The position numbers were made by a program, and so were the translations under genes. The notes below the pieces were generated by a model. That model saw only the letters and a list, made by a program, of their open reading frames with translations, searched no databases and had not been told where the DNA came from. Shown piece after piece: positions 17,848 to 28,826 of a stretch of DNA of 64,000 nt (its first letter is position 1; each line of letters opens with the position of its first letter). Location of the stretch: positions 310,001 to 374,000 of the forward strand of contig JAMBOW010000001.1 of NCBI GenBank assembly GCA_023715865.1. Reading direction: 5' to 3'. Source of the DNA: Neobacillus mesonae (GTDB lineage: Bacteria > Bacillota > Bacilli > Paenibacillales > Paenibacillaceae).

Positions 17848-17876
17848 TTCACTTTTTTACATTTTGTTCCTATAAT
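17848..17876 (+). promoter_or_regulatory. Sigma-A-type promoter for the esterase region
   Basis: TTCACT (17848-17853) and TATAAT (17871-17876) are separated by exactly 17 bases. The promoter points toward the broken SGNH esterase gene and the CE1-type esterase downstream. Confidence 0.6.
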
Positions 17877-17898
17877 CGAGATGATAAATTGAATATGT

Positions 17899-17934
17899 CC
17901 TACATTTTATCGGGTTGCTGATAAAGAATGTAGG
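17899..17934 (+). repeat. Leader hairpin
   Basis: CCTACATT-TTATC (17899-17911) pairs with GATAA-AG-AATGTAGG (17920-17934), leaving a two-base bulge and an 8-base loop. It would lie about 16 bases into the transcript from the promoter at 17848-17876 and could be a leader structure or operator. No matching riboswitch class was recognised. Confidence 0.5.
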
Positions 17935-18044
17935 CGATACACTCGGAGAGAAGGAGCCGCCAAAAATCATCCATAAGTGTTGGTTCCTTCAACATGTTGT
18001 ACATAGAGTGTAGATTCTATCTGGAAGGATGGTGGTGATGTTAC

Positions 18045-19918
<1,874 letters not shown>

Positions 19919-19947
19919 CCAGATAGGGGGAGATTACAGCGTTATTG

Positions 19948-19963
19948 GGTCACAAGGTCACAA
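19948..19963 (+). repeat. Tandem octamer GGTCACAA x2
   Basis: Two perfect adjacent copies of GGTCACAA lie 35 bases upstream of the GH11 xylanase start, in the only stretch where its promoter could be. A protein-binding role is possible; no regulator was matched to it. Confidence 0.4.
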
Positions 19964-19997
19964 CTAAATCTATTAAATTTTTAGGAGGTAATTTACC

Positions 19998-20633
19998 ATG
20001 TCCAAATTCAGCAAAAAATTGTTGACGGTTGTTCTTGCAGCTTCCATGAGTTTTGGAGTATTTGCCGCAACCTCAAGCGCTGCGACAGATTATTGGCAGA
20101 ACTGGACAGACGGCGGAGGTACGGTTAATGCCGTGAACGGGGCTGGCGGAAACTACAGTGTAAACTGGCAGAACACCGGGAATTTCGTTGTCGGTAAAGG
20201 GTGGACATATGGCACGCCCAATCGTGTCGTTAACTACAATGCCGGTGTATTTTCTCCGTCTGGTAACGGATATTTGACCTTCTATGGTTGGACACGGAAT
20301 GCACTAATTGAGTACTACGTGGTAGACAACTGGGGAACATATCGTCCGACCGGAACCTACAAAGGTACAGTGAACAGTGATGGAGGCACATACGACATCT
20401 ATACAACAATGAGATACAACGCACCTTCCATTGATGGTACCCAAACCTTTCCTCAATATTGGAGTGTTAGACAAACCAAGCGTCCTATTGGAGTAAACTC
20501 CACCATCACGTTCAGTAATCACGTTAATGCGTGGGCTAGCAAAGGGATGCACCTAGGGAATAGCTGGTCCTATCAGGTAATGGCAACAGAGGGGTATCAA
20601 AGCAGCGGAAGCTCTAACGTGACAGTTTGGTAA
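19998..20633 (+). CDS. xynA: Secreted GH11 endo-1,4-beta-xylanase
   Basis: Family 11 xylanase (211 aa), the extracellular depolymerase of the xylan system. A Sec signal peptide (positive KFSKK, hydrophobic core, ATSSAA) is cleaved after about residue 28, leaving [11 protein letters not shown]. Catalytic residues are nucleophile E105 (ALIEYYVVD) and acid/base E198 ([10 protein letters not shown]); the thumb is [17 protein letters not shown]. There is no carbohydrate-binding module. RBS AGGAGGT lies before the ATG. The protein closely resembles Bacillus subtilis-type XynA. A terminator follows at 20693-20724. Confidence 0.96.
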   Translation: MSKFSKKLLTVVLAASMSFGVFAATSSAATDYWQNWTDGGGTVNAVNGAGGNYSVNWQNTGNFVVGKGWTYGTPNRVVNYNAGVFSPSGNGYLTFYGWTRNALIEYYVVDNWGTYRPTGTYKGTVNSDGGTYDIYTTMRYNAPSIDGTQTFPQYWSVRQTKRPIGVNSTITFSNHVNAWASKGMHLGNSWSYQVMATEGYQSSGSSNVTVW

Positions 20634-20692
20634 ATATCCTAAATGAATTCAAATGAAATCAGGAGGATATTGCAACTTATGTTCTGCAGAAC

Positions 20693-20724
20693 AAAGCAAG
20701 GCAGGCTCATACCTGTCTTGCTTT
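20693..20724 (+). terminator. Intrinsic terminator after GH11 xylanase
   Basis: AAAGCAAGGCAGG (20693-20705) pairs with CCTGTCTTGCTTT (20712-20724) with one G-T pair and a 6-base loop; the stem ends in TTT. It separates the xylanase from the lipoprotein gene that follows. Confidence 0.8.
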
Positions 20725-20752
20725 CAGCTTAGGTTCCAAAGGAGATAAATGA

Positions 20753-21592
20753 ATGAGAAAGGTGATCGTGTTCCTCTTAATCATGGCAGCTGCTGGTTTG
20801 AGCTCTTGTTCAACAAGTGAATCTAGCGTAAATGATGATCTTGTATACGTAGAGGGTGGAACGTTTAAGAGCAGCAAATCCACTTTTAGTGACAAAAGCA
20901 TAACACTGTCAGATTTTTATATCGGAAAATACGAAGTGACACAGAAGGAATGGATGGAGATTATGGGCGATAATCCATCCGGTTTCAAAGAAGATGATCT
21001 GCCCGTTGAAATGGTGAGCTGGTACGATGCGGTGGAATACTGCAATCAGAGGAGTCTAAAGGAAAATTTGAAACCGTACTACAAGATCGATAAGAATACT
21101 GCCGATACGGACAATAAGAATGAGAACGATCATTTGAAATGGATCGTTACCATTAATGAAGGCGCTGACGGTTATCGCCTGCCTACTGAAGCCGAGTGGG
21201 AATATGCAGCAAGCGGAGGCCAAAAAAGTCGAAATTATGTCTATAGTGGAAGCAACGATCCTGACGAAGTGGCATGGTACTGGATTAATGCAGGTGACAA
21301 GATATTAACCGGGGACTGGAGCTGGCCAGCTATCGAGAACAATCGTAATCAAACGAAAAAAGTCGGGATACAGAAAGCCAATGAGTTAGGGATCCATGAC
21401 ATGTCTGGTAATGTGAGAGAATGGTGCTGGGACTGGTACAACTACCCTGACAGCCCAAAGAATACCTGGCGTGTAGTAAAGGGCGGCGGCTGGATCGGCG
21501 GAGTTAACAATAATGAAATATCGTTTCCGGGAAAATTTGATGCAAATGGTTTTGGACCCGATCAGGGTTTTCGAGTCGTACGAGGAAAATGA
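20753..21592 (+). CDS. Formylglycine-generating-enzyme-like (SUMF1-domain) lipoprotein
   Basis: Lipoprotein of 279 aa: signal peptide ending in LSSC (C19), then a complete SUMF1/FGE fold (VYVEGGTF, YEVTQKEWMEIMG, PVEMVSWYDAVEYCN, YRLPTEAEWEYAA, GNVREWCWDWY, VVKGGGW, GFRVVRGK). The C-terminal segment where true formylglycine-generating enzymes carry their active-site cysteines contains none here, so sulfatase activation is unlikely. A non-catalytic or ligand-binding use of the fold at the cell surface is inferred. The RBS AAAGGAG lies 8 bases before the start. It follows the xylanase terminator, so it is probably expressed separately. Confidence 0.87.
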   Translation: MRKVIVFLLIMAAAGLSSCSTSESSVNDDLVYVEGGTFKSSKSTFSDKSITLSDFYIGKYEVTQKEWMEIMGDNPSGFKEDDLPVEMVSWYDAVEYCNQRSLKENLKPYYKIDKNTADTDNKNENDHLKWIVTINEGADGYRLPTEAEWEYAASGGQKSRNYVYSGSNDPDEVAWYWINAGDKILTGDWSWPAIENNRNQTKKVGIQKANELGIHDMSGNVREWCWDWYNYPDSPKNTWRVVKGGGWIGGVNNNEISFPGKFDANGFGPDQGFRVVRGK

Positions 21593-21608
21593 TGGGCCCT
21601 TTCAAAAC

Positions 21609-21628
21609 AGAGGAGCCCTTGCTCCTTT
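21609..21628 (+). terminator. Weak terminator after SUMF1-domain gene
   Basis: GAGGAGC and GCTCCTT form a 7-bp stem with a CCTT loop and a short T-rich end. It is a small structure, placed 17 bases after the stop codon. Confidence 0.4.
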
Positions 21629-21712
21629 GAAGTCAGAAGTGAAAGATCCCACCTAATAATGAGATATACAGAGTGAATATCAGGATTCCTATTAAAAAGG
21701 GGATGTTAAACC

Positions 21713-23263
21713 ATGCTTCGAATTGTAAAAGTTGAAAACGGGTCGGTTAAGGGACTTCCGGCAGCCGATCCCCGAATCACAAGTTACAAGGGGATACCGT
21801 TCGCAGCTCCCCCTGTAGGCGAGAACCGATGGCGTGCCCCGCAGCCCGTCAAGGACTGGGAAGGTGTACTTAAAGCACACGAATTTGCGCCCATTTCGAT
21901 GCAGGTGAAGCAGGAGATCGATGATAACAACATCTATACCCGAGAGTGGGCCGTGGAACCGGACATCGCAATGGACGAAGACTGTCTCTACCTGAACGTA
22001 TGGACTCCCGCCAAACACACCGAGGAGAAATTGCCGGTATATGTATGGTATTTTGGCGGGGGACTTCAGGTTGGCCATACTTCTGAAATGGAGTTCGATG
22101 GTGAGCGAATCGCTAGGAGGGGGATCGTGGTCGTCACGATCAACTACCGTCTCAATGTTTTCGGTTTCTTATGCCATCCCGAAATTACGGCGGAAGCTCC
22201 GGAAGCCTCCGCTAACTTCGGAAATCTGGATCAACAGGCGGCCACCAGATGGGTAAAACGCAATATATCGGCTTTCGGTGGTGACCCGGACAATATTACG
22301 ATCGGTGGTCAGTCTGCAGGTGGTGGTAGTGTCATGACTCAGTTAACCTCGCCTCAGAATAAAGGGCTCTTTCAAAAGGCGATTGTTCAAAGCGGAATCT
22401 TTACGGAACTGTATCCGGGAACTCGTATACCTCCGCTTCGTAGTCATTTAGCTGAGGCGGAGCAGGATGGCGTGAAGTTTTTTGAGTATCTCGGTGTATC
22501 TTCGCTTGCGGAAGCCCGGCGTATAGGAGCAGTCGAACTTCGCGATAAGGCTGTAAAGTACCAGGGATTCTGGGGCACCGTTACAGATCAGTTGTTCTGT
22601 GTAGGCAATCCGTTTGAATTATTTCTTCAAAATAAGTGGTGGAAGATGCCGATTATGATGGGTCACACGTCCTCTGAATTTTCTAGCGTTCCAGAGGCAG
22701 ATACGTCTGTAGAATTGAAGAAGCTGGCCGCGAATATGTTTGGTGACGATGCTGATGTATTTCTGGAGCTGTGCGGAATCCAATCGGTCAACTTAGAGGA
22801 GAGCAAGAAGAACGCTGCGGTAAGCTGTATTGAATATGCCATCCGTATAGCCGCTCAGGCCAATGCCGATATAGGTTCAGGTTCGGATTCCCCGTTGTAC
22901 TATTACAATTTTGATGCAGAGATCCCTGGGTGGGATCATCCGGGTACCTTCCACTCGGTAGATCTCTGGTTTTTCTTTGAAACGCTGGCTAAATGTTGGC
23001 GGCCTTTTATTGGCAAACATTATGATTTGGCACGCCAGATGTGTAATTATTGGGCCAACTTTATCCGTAACGGGGACCCGAATGGATAGGATTCAACAGG
23101 AGAAGAAATGCCACGATGGAACCGCTATACCCAGAAAGCACCTTATGGAATGCTTTTTGCCCATCAGGCTGAATTTTCTCAAAAACAGCCAAGCGAAATC
23201 ATAACGTTTCTGGTTGACCAATATTTCAAGAAAGGCAGGCATACCCTGGAAACGGGTGTTTAG
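21713..23263 (+). pseudogene. Type-B carboxylesterase with in-frame amber stop
   Basis: Carboxylesterase (PF00135-type) of the alpha/beta-hydrolase fold: YKGIPFAAPPVGENRWRAPQP, EDCLYLNVWTP, the nucleophile elbow GGQSAGGGS with S201 and the catalytic His region FHSVDLWFF (H414). The frame meets TAG at 23087-23089 after GDPNG, but the same frame then continues for 57 residues that read as the family's normal tail (EEMPRW, YGMLF) to a second stop at 23261-23263. A single nonsense codon therefore removes the last helices. All catalytic residues precede it, so the 458-residue product might keep activity. It could also be sequencing error or recent inactivation. Preferred substrates are unknown; the context suggests plant cell-wall esters. 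Confidence 0.75.
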
Positions 23264-23405
23264 CATAAATTCGTTTGGATCGTATGCTTTTGCATCCTCT
23301 TCCTATTTTTTATGTTTAGCCTACCATGTGGTATGAACTGCCAAAAATATTCCATACTTTAATGTCTGCAAAGGGAAGCGGCTTCAACAGGGCTGTACAA
23401 GACCG

Positions 23406-24074
23406 TTATGATATCACTTTCCTTACGAGCTGATCTGCTTGCCTTGTCGTTTCAGGCAGCCGATACTGAGGGGATAATCTTAGAACCCACTCACAAGCTG
23501 TAACGAGTGAGATACGGTGACCGGCAGATACGAAGATCGGTTTGACGTTACGCTGAGTTCTCAGTACACGTCCAATAGTTTCACTGCCATCAATAAGGGG
23601 AGAAGTGGCCCCTCTTTCGTTATCGGGCTCTGTAAACGTGCCGATCAAACGGGTCTTTCCGCAGCCTATCGCAGGTATATCATAGAGAATACCCAAGTGG
23701 CTGGCTAGCCCAAATCTGCGAGGATGAGCAATTCCTTGTCCGTCGCAGACGACAAGATCAGGCGAAGTAGACAACTGCTCGAATGCTCTGATGATGGGGG
23801 GAAGCTCACGGAAGGAAAACAGTCCAGGCACATAGGGGAATCGGGCTGTGTCCTCAACGACAGATGACTCGATGACTTCTAAAGTCAGTGCATCGAGAAT
23901 GACAACGGCTGCTATTAATTTGTCTGTATGTTTAGAATAAGCCACGTCAACACCGGCAACGAACTGGATGTCACTCACTTGATCCTCTTGAATGACTTGC
24001 TTGGCTAAACGCTCCTGCAGCTCGAACGCTTCTGTTTCATTTAGATCCCATTCATGATTAAATATAGGCTTCAT
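23406..24074 (-). CDS. nfi: Endonuclease V (deoxyinosine 3'-endonuclease)
   Basis: DNA repair nuclease that nicks near deoxyinosine (222 aa, the usual length). Family motifs are VAGVDVAYS with the first metal-binding Asp, the central FPYVPGLFSFRELP loop containing the PYVP wedge, VCDGQGIAHPRRFGLASHLG, and the GCGKTRLIG and SAGHRISL segments. RBS AAAGGAG lies 6 bases before the ATG. It is unrelated in function to the surrounding sugar genes, is on the opposite strand, and appears to be a single-gene unit. Confidence 0.95.
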   Translation of the reverse strand: MKPIFNHEWDLNETEAFELQERLAKQVIQEDQVSDIQFVAGVDVAYSKHTDKLIAAVVILDALTLEVIESSVVEDTARFPYVPGLFSFRELPPIIRAFEQLSTSPDLVVCDGQGIAHPRRFGLASHLGILYDIPAIGCGKTRLIGTFTEPDNERGATSPLIDGSETIGRVLRTQRNVKPIFVSAGHRISLVTACEWVLRLSPQYRLPETTRQADQLVRKVIS

Positions 24075-24177
24075 AGAATCTCCTTTCTTTGTTTATATGA
24101 TTCTATCATTTGGTATTATATTAACAGATCATCTACTTCATTTCAGACGCATTATGTTGAACAGGAGGTTAGCATCA

Positions 24178-24453
24178 ATGGCAATATGCATAGAGTTTGA
24201 ATTATTAACCACTCAGGGAACGACTGCTGAATACGCCTTTGGTCCTTGTCTGCAGCAAAAGTCAGGGATAGTTGTACTCGACATACCTGCATTAATCCAT
24301 GACAAGACGTTGATGACGATGCCAATAGACCAAGTTGTGCAGTTGAAGAATGCTCATCAATCTCAGGCGATGGCCAATAGAGTATTTGGAAAAGTATATA
24401 AATATTATCTTGAACATGGCCATTACCCTGCTAGCGGAGGTTACTACGCTTGA
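24178..24453 (+). CDS. Small conserved-looking protein of unknown function (91 aa)
   Basis: A short protein (MAICIEFELLTT...) rich in beta-type residues at the start and ending in a helix (NRVFGKVYKYYLEHGHYPASGGYYA). No signal peptide or membrane segment. The ATG at 24178 has a clear AGGAGG about 10 bases upstream, and coding bias looks normal, so it is probably a real gene. It lies between nfi (divergent) and an AraC-type regulator (convergent). The family was not recognised. Confidence 0.65.
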   Translation: MAICIEFELLTTQGTTAEYAFGPCLQQKSGIVVLDIPALIHDKTLMTMPIDQVVQLKNAHQSQAMANRVFGKVYKYYLEHGHYPASGGYYA

Positions 24454-24465
24454 AAGATTAAATGA

Positions 24466-25317
24466 TTATTTGTAATACAACAGCCGGTTCGCTGCCGCGT
24501 TCCGAAAGTCCGTCGGGGTAAGCTGGGTAATCTGTTTAAAGGATTTCATAAAATGCTGGCTGTCATGATAGCCGAGCTGCGTGGCAATTTCTTGAATCGT
24601 TTGATTCGTGTCTGTCAGGAGATAGGAAGCAGCTTCCATCTTCTGCTGCACAATGAACTGCTTAAGCGTTACACCGGCAATAGATGCGAACAGGTGAGAT
24701 AAATATTTGGAGTTATAACCAAAGTGTTCTGCGATCTTCGATACTTTTAGAGGTTCGAATCGATTCCAATTGATATAGTCCACAATGTCATTGTACAGCT
24801 GCAGCTGCTTCAGCTTCTTGCTTGGAACCTTTTCTACAGCATAGGCCTGATGATACAGCTCGCAAAGAATCGTCGTTGCCATGTAATTGCCCAGCGTTTG
24901 GTTTTGGTAGCTGCGCATTGAATCCTGCAGTTGCTTCATCATAATAATGATCTTATCTATGCCTCGCAGATGTCCTTTTTGCGGAATAAATATACAGTTC
25001 TGATTCGGCTTATATGTATGAATAGAAGTGGGAGAAGAATGTGGTTCCTCTGCTGTAAAATGAAGCCAATAAAAGCTGCAGTCTGACTTCTTATAGCCAT
25101 ACTGCTTTGTTCTTGGAGGCATCAGCAGAAAATCGCCTTCCTGCAGCACATGCTGTTCGTGATCATCCGCTATATAGAGCTCCCCTTTTGTCTGAACAAA
25201 CAGCTCATAATCCATCAGGATTCTGCTCATATGTATCCAGTCTGAGGAGGGGGAGACGAACTTCCCGGTCATTTGTAATGACAATGGCTTTTCTACATTA
25301 AAAATAAATCCGTACAT
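24466..25317 (-). CDS. AraC-family regulator of the GH127/GH43 unit
   Basis: One-component sugar regulator (283 aa): an N-terminal cupin-like sensing domain (residues 1-150; QTKGELYIADDHEQHVLQEGDFLLMPP is the cupin core) and a C-terminal AraC DNA-binding domain (VSKIAEHFGYNSKYLSHLFASIAG and IQEIATQLGYHDSQHFMKSFKQITQLTPTDFR). It is divergently transcribed from the GH127 gene across a 260-base region containing a palindrome, so it most likely controls that operon in response to an arabinose-containing sugar. Confidence 0.9.
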   Translation of the reverse strand: MYGFIFNVEKPLSLQMTGKFVSPSSDWIHMSRILMDYELFVQTKGELYIADDHEQHVLQEGDFLLMPPRTKQYGYKKSDCSFYWLHFTAEEPHSSPTSIHTYKPNQNCIFIPQKGHLRGIDKIIIMMKQLQDSMRSYQNQTLGNYMATTILCELYHQAYAVEKVPSKKLKQLQLYNDIVDYINWNRFEPLKVSKIAEHFGYNSKYLSHLFASIAGVTLKQFIVQQKMEAASYLLTDTNQTIQEIATQLGYHDSQHFMKSFKQITQLTPTDFRNAAANRLLYYK

Positions 25318-25399
25318 ACGTGAATGTCCTCCGAATGATCTAACTTTTTCACACCATCATTTTCATAGCTTCATTATAATGCATTCGTTCCAGATCGCG

Positions 25400-25429
25400 T
25401 AACAATCGGTTCGATTGATGTGATTGTTA
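25400..25429. promoter_or_regulatory. Candidate operator palindrome in AraC/GH127 divergent region
   Basis: TAACAATC (25400-25407) and GATTGTTA (25422-25429) are perfect inverted arms 14 bases apart, centred between the AraC-type regulator and the GH127 gene. Arm length and centre spacing suit a dimeric regulator. AraC-family sites are more often direct repeats, so another factor is possible. Confidence 0.5.
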
Positions 25430-25577
25430 ATTCAACTGCATATCTAATTGTGAATAGTATCTGACTTTTTTACACGAATTCGAACATTTCTCCACTTAAC
25501 TCATTCATCTTAAAACGTTATTCTGAAGTAGCAATCTGAACCGACAAAAATGAGCTTGGAAGGTGGATGCAGCAGAG

Positions 25578-27860
25578 ATGGGCACAAAAGAAACGATAAG
25601 AAGCAGTGCTTTGAGGGATTTCGGATTAAACAGGGTTGTATTGACCGGAGATTATCATATAAATGCTTTTGAGAAAGAACTTCGTTATTTACATAACTAT
25701 AATGTTGACCGTCTTCTTGCAGGGTTTCGAGAAACTCGAGGTCTTGCACCCAAGGCAGAAAAATATCCTGGCTGGGAAGACACTGAAATACGCGGACACA
25801 CCCTAGGTCACTTTCTAAGTGCATGTGCTCAAGCCTATGATCAAACAAAAGACCCCCAAATGTTGGACAAGTTAACTTACATCTTATCTGAACTCTCTGA
25901 CTGTCAATTTGAAAGTGGTTATTTGTCTGCTTTTCCGGAAGGCTTGATTGATAACGTGGAAAAGAGACAGCCTGCGTGGGTTCCTTGGTACACCATGCAT
26001 AAAATTATTGCCGGGCTTATTGCAGTTTACCGCGCAACGGACTCAGCAGATGCTAAGAATATCGTTTGTAAATTAGGCGACTGGGTTGCAACACGTACTT
26101 CCCGCTGGTCTCAAGAGCTTCAGGCAACTGTGCTGGCAGTAGAATACGGGGGCATGAACGATTGTTTATATGACCTTTATAAAATCTCCGGGGATCCAAA
26201 ACACCTGGAAGCAGCACATAAGTTTGATGAAATTCCACTGTTTAAAGCCATCGCGCAGGGCTGTGATATTTTAAAAGGCAAGCATGCGAATACAACCATT
26301 CCTAAATTTCTCGGAGCGCTCAACCGCTATCTAACCCTTGGTGAAAGTGAGAAGTTTTATCTTGAGGCTGCCAAGAAGTTCTGGGATATTGTCGTGTACC
26401 ACCATACATATATCACCGGGGGCAACAGCGAAGCAGAGCATTTTGGTGAGCCGGATGTGCTTGATGCAAGACGCACGGATATAACCTGCGAGACCTGCAA
26501 CAGCTACAACATGCTGAAGCTGACGCGTGAGCTGTTCAAGCTCACCCGAGACAAGAAATACGCTGATTATTATGAGATGAACTACATCAATGCTATTTTA
26601 TCCTCGCAGAATCCGGAGACGGGAATGACGATGTATTTTCAGCCGATGGCAACCGGTTATTTCAAAATATACAGCTCTCCATTTGAGCACTTTTGGTGCT
26701 GCACCGGTACAGGGATGGAAAGCTTTACGAAGCTGAATGACAGTATCTATTTTTATAAAGACAATGCGCTCTATGTAAATCAGTTTATTAGCTCCCAATT
26801 GGACTTCTCAGAGCAGGAAGTGACAATGACGCAAAGCGCAAACCTCCCTGAAAGCGATGAAGTACAGTTCACCATTGAAACGATAGACGGACAAGACAAG
26901 GAGTTTAAGCTGTACATTCGGGTGCCTCACTGGGTGAAGAGTGATGTGTCGCTTTGGTTAAATGGAAAAAGGATAGAAGCAGACATTCAAAAAGACTATA
27001 TCGAAATAGATCGGAGCTGGAGCAGTGGAGATCGTATTACGCTGGTGCTGCCGCTCAAGGTATTTGCCTCCCGTCTTCCTGATCATTCGAATGTGGTCGG
27101 TTTTCAATATGGTCCCGTTGTATTAAGTGCTGCTCTGGGTACAGATGACATGACGCAGTCGGCAACCGGCATTATGGTCAGGGTACCGACGAAAAGGATG
27201 CTAGTCAAAGATTTTATTATACCTAACGGAATAACACCTAAAGAATGGATCGGAGCGATAGAAGAGCATATCGTTAAGGAAGAAGGCAGACTCGAGTTCC
27301 GTTTGAAAAATACAGATGAAGATGATCGGCTCGTCTTTACACCGCATTATGAGCAGCATGAAGAACGCTACGGCATCTATTGGAAGATTGTTGAATCGGA
27401 TTCCGAGGAGCTGAGACGTCATTTAGAGCTTCAACGATTGGAGCAGCAGGTAAAGGATGCGACCATCGACAGTGTTCAGATCAGCAATGATCAATATGAG
27501 CTGCAGCATGAGATTAAGGGAGAGAACACATTCAGCGGAGCATGGGATGGTCAAAATGGAAGACTGGCAAACCCAGGAGGCTGGTTTAGTTACTCCCTTG
27601 CTGTTGATCCATCTGACGAGAATGTGCTTCAGGCTACTTTTTTTCTGATCAATCATAATCGAGCTATGAATATCTTTGTGAACAATCAGCTTCTGGCAAG
27701 AGAGGAAACCGGTTACGAACGGAGAAGAGAGTTTATGACCAGGGAATACCTCATTCCGGCAGAGCTTATTGGCAAGAACAATCAGGTTGTCGTTAAGTTC
27801 GTCCCGGAAGAGGATGTAAACGGTATCTATGGCGTGCTGCGGACCATGAGGCCGCTATAG
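25578..27860 (+). CDS. GH127 beta-L-arabinofuranosidase
   Basis: Family 127 (DUF1680) hydrolase of 760 aa, cytoplasmic, acting on beta-linked L-arabinofuranose such as that in plant extensins and arabinan-type oligosaccharides. Signatures include the N-terminal LNRVVLTGD, GWEDTEIRGHTLGHFLSACA, and the zinc-cysteine centre: CETCNSYNMLKL (about residues 303-314) and FWCCTGTGMESFTKL, where one of the adjacent Cys (about 374-375) is the nucleophile in the characterised HypBA1. The ATG at 25578 follows GGAAGGTGG by 12 bases; a GTG at 25563 is the alternative. It is followed after 30 bases by a GH43 gene in the same unit. Confidence 0.93.
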   Translation: MGTKETIRSSALRDFGLNRVVLTGDYHINAFEKELRYLHNYNVDRLLAGFRETRGLAPKAEKYPGWEDTEIRGHTLGHFLSACAQAYDQTKDPQMLDKLTYILSELSDCQFESGYLSAFPEGLIDNVEKRQPAWVPWYTMHKIIAGLIAVYRATDSADAKNIVCKLGDWVATRTSRWSQELQATVLAVEYGGMNDCLYDLYKISGDPKHLEAAHKFDEIPLFKAIAQGCDILKGKHANTTIPKFLGALNRYLTLGESEKFYLEAAKKFWDIVVYHHTYITGGNSEAEHFGEPDVLDARRTDITCETCNSYNMLKLTRELFKLTRDKKYADYYEMNYINAILSSQNPETGMTMYFQPMATGYFKIYSSPFEHFWCCTGTGMESFTKLNDSIYFYKDNALYVNQFISSQLDFSEQEVTMTQSANLPESDEVQFTIETIDGQDKEFKLYIRVPHWVKSDVSLWLNGKRIEADIQKDYIEIDRSWSSGDRITLVLPLKVFASRLPDHSNVVGFQYGPVVLSAALGTDDMTQSATGIMVRVPTKRMLVKDFIIPNGITPKEWIGAIEEHIVKEEGRLEFRLKNTDEDDRLVFTPHYEQHEERYGIYWKIVESDSEELRRHLELQRLEQQVKDATIDSVQISNDQYELQHEIKGENTFSGAWDGQNGRLANPGGWFSYSLAVDPSDENVLQATFFLINHNRAMNIFVNNQLLAREETGYERRREFMTREYLIPAELIGKNNQVVVKFVPEEDVNGIYGVLRTMRPL

Positions 27861-27890
27861 CAGCTTAAATAACTAGAGGAGGAATTTTCA

Positions 27891-28826
27891 ATGGATGCTT
27901 ATTTATTTGTACATTTTAAGGAGAAGAAGACACCGGATGGTGAGCAGGTCTACTTTGGGCTTAGTACGGACGGGCTGAACTGGGAGCAGGTCAATAACGG
28001 AAACCCCGTGCTTTGGAGCGAACTGGGAGATAAAGGAGTAAGAGACCATACGATTGTCCGTACGAAGGAAGGGAAATTCTATATTATCGCAACCGATTTG
28101 AGCCTGGCGAACGGTTTTAATACAAAGTACAAGAGCAGCTGGGCAGCTATTTCGAGAGAAGGAAGCAAATGTCTGTCTCTGTGGGAGTCGGATGACTTGG
28201 TGAATTGGTCGGAGCAGAGAATGATTGAGCTTGGCGATGAGGACTACGGCTGTTTATGGGCGCCAGATGTCATCTATGACAATACGAACGATGACTATGT
28301 CCTGCACTGGTCTTCTGCCCATGCCTCCAACAATTTCGGACACAAAGCGATCTACTATTCACGAACGAAGGATTTCGTTGATTTTACTAAACCTCAGATG
28401 CTTTGCCGTAAAGACGGCAGCGGTATCATTGATTCGGCTATTTATGAAGAGAAAGGACTGTTTTATCGTTTCCTGAAAAGTGAGAAAGATCCCGAAGGCA
28501 TTATACTGCAAAAAGGAACAACGCTCACTGGAGAGCATGTCCGGATCGAAGCCTTTGATGAAGAGATGACGAAGCTGGGACACCATGCTTACGAGGCGCC
28601 GACTGCATTTAAGCTTAAGGATGGAAGATGGTGCTTGCTGCTCGACTTTTTCGGCGTTGAAGGTGAAGGGCAGGGCTATGTTCCTTTTCTGGCTGATGAC
28701 ATCGACAGCGGACGTTTTATCCGTTCGGATGCAAGCTTCAGCTTTCCATATGGGTTTAAGCACGGCACGGTGCTGTCTATAACTCAGGAAGAATACGATC
28801 GCATCAAGAGCTGGAATTTTGCATAA
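27891..28826 (+). CDS. GH43-like beta-propeller glycosidase
   Basis: Single-domain protein of 311 aa with the GH43/GH32-clan five-bladed propeller: LFVHFKEKKTPDGEQVYFGLSTDGLNWEQV, VRDHTIVRTKEGKFYIIATDLS, LWAPDVIYD, GIIDSAIYEEKG and YEAPTAFKLKDGRW, where the Asp of RDHT or APDV and E of YEAPTAF are candidate catalytic residues. No signal peptide. GAGGAGG precedes the ATG. It is cotranscribed with GH127, so it probably removes alpha- or beta-linked arabinofuranose from the same oligosaccharides. The subfamily was not determined. Confidence 0.85.
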   Translation: MDAYLFVHFKEKKTPDGEQVYFGLSTDGLNWEQVNNGNPVLWSELGDKGVRDHTIVRTKEGKFYIIATDLSLANGFNTKYKSSWAAISREGSKCLSLWESDDLVNWSEQRMIELGDEDYGCLWAPDVIYDNTNDDYVLHWSSAHASNNFGHKAIYYSRTKDFVDFTKPQMLCRKDGSGIIDSAIYEEKGLFYRFLKSEKDPEGIILQKGTTLTGEHVRIEAFDEEMTKLGHHAYEAPTAFKLKDGRWCLLLDFFGVEGEGQGYVPFLADDIDSGRFIRSDASFSFPYGFKHGTVLSITQEEYDRIKSWNFA

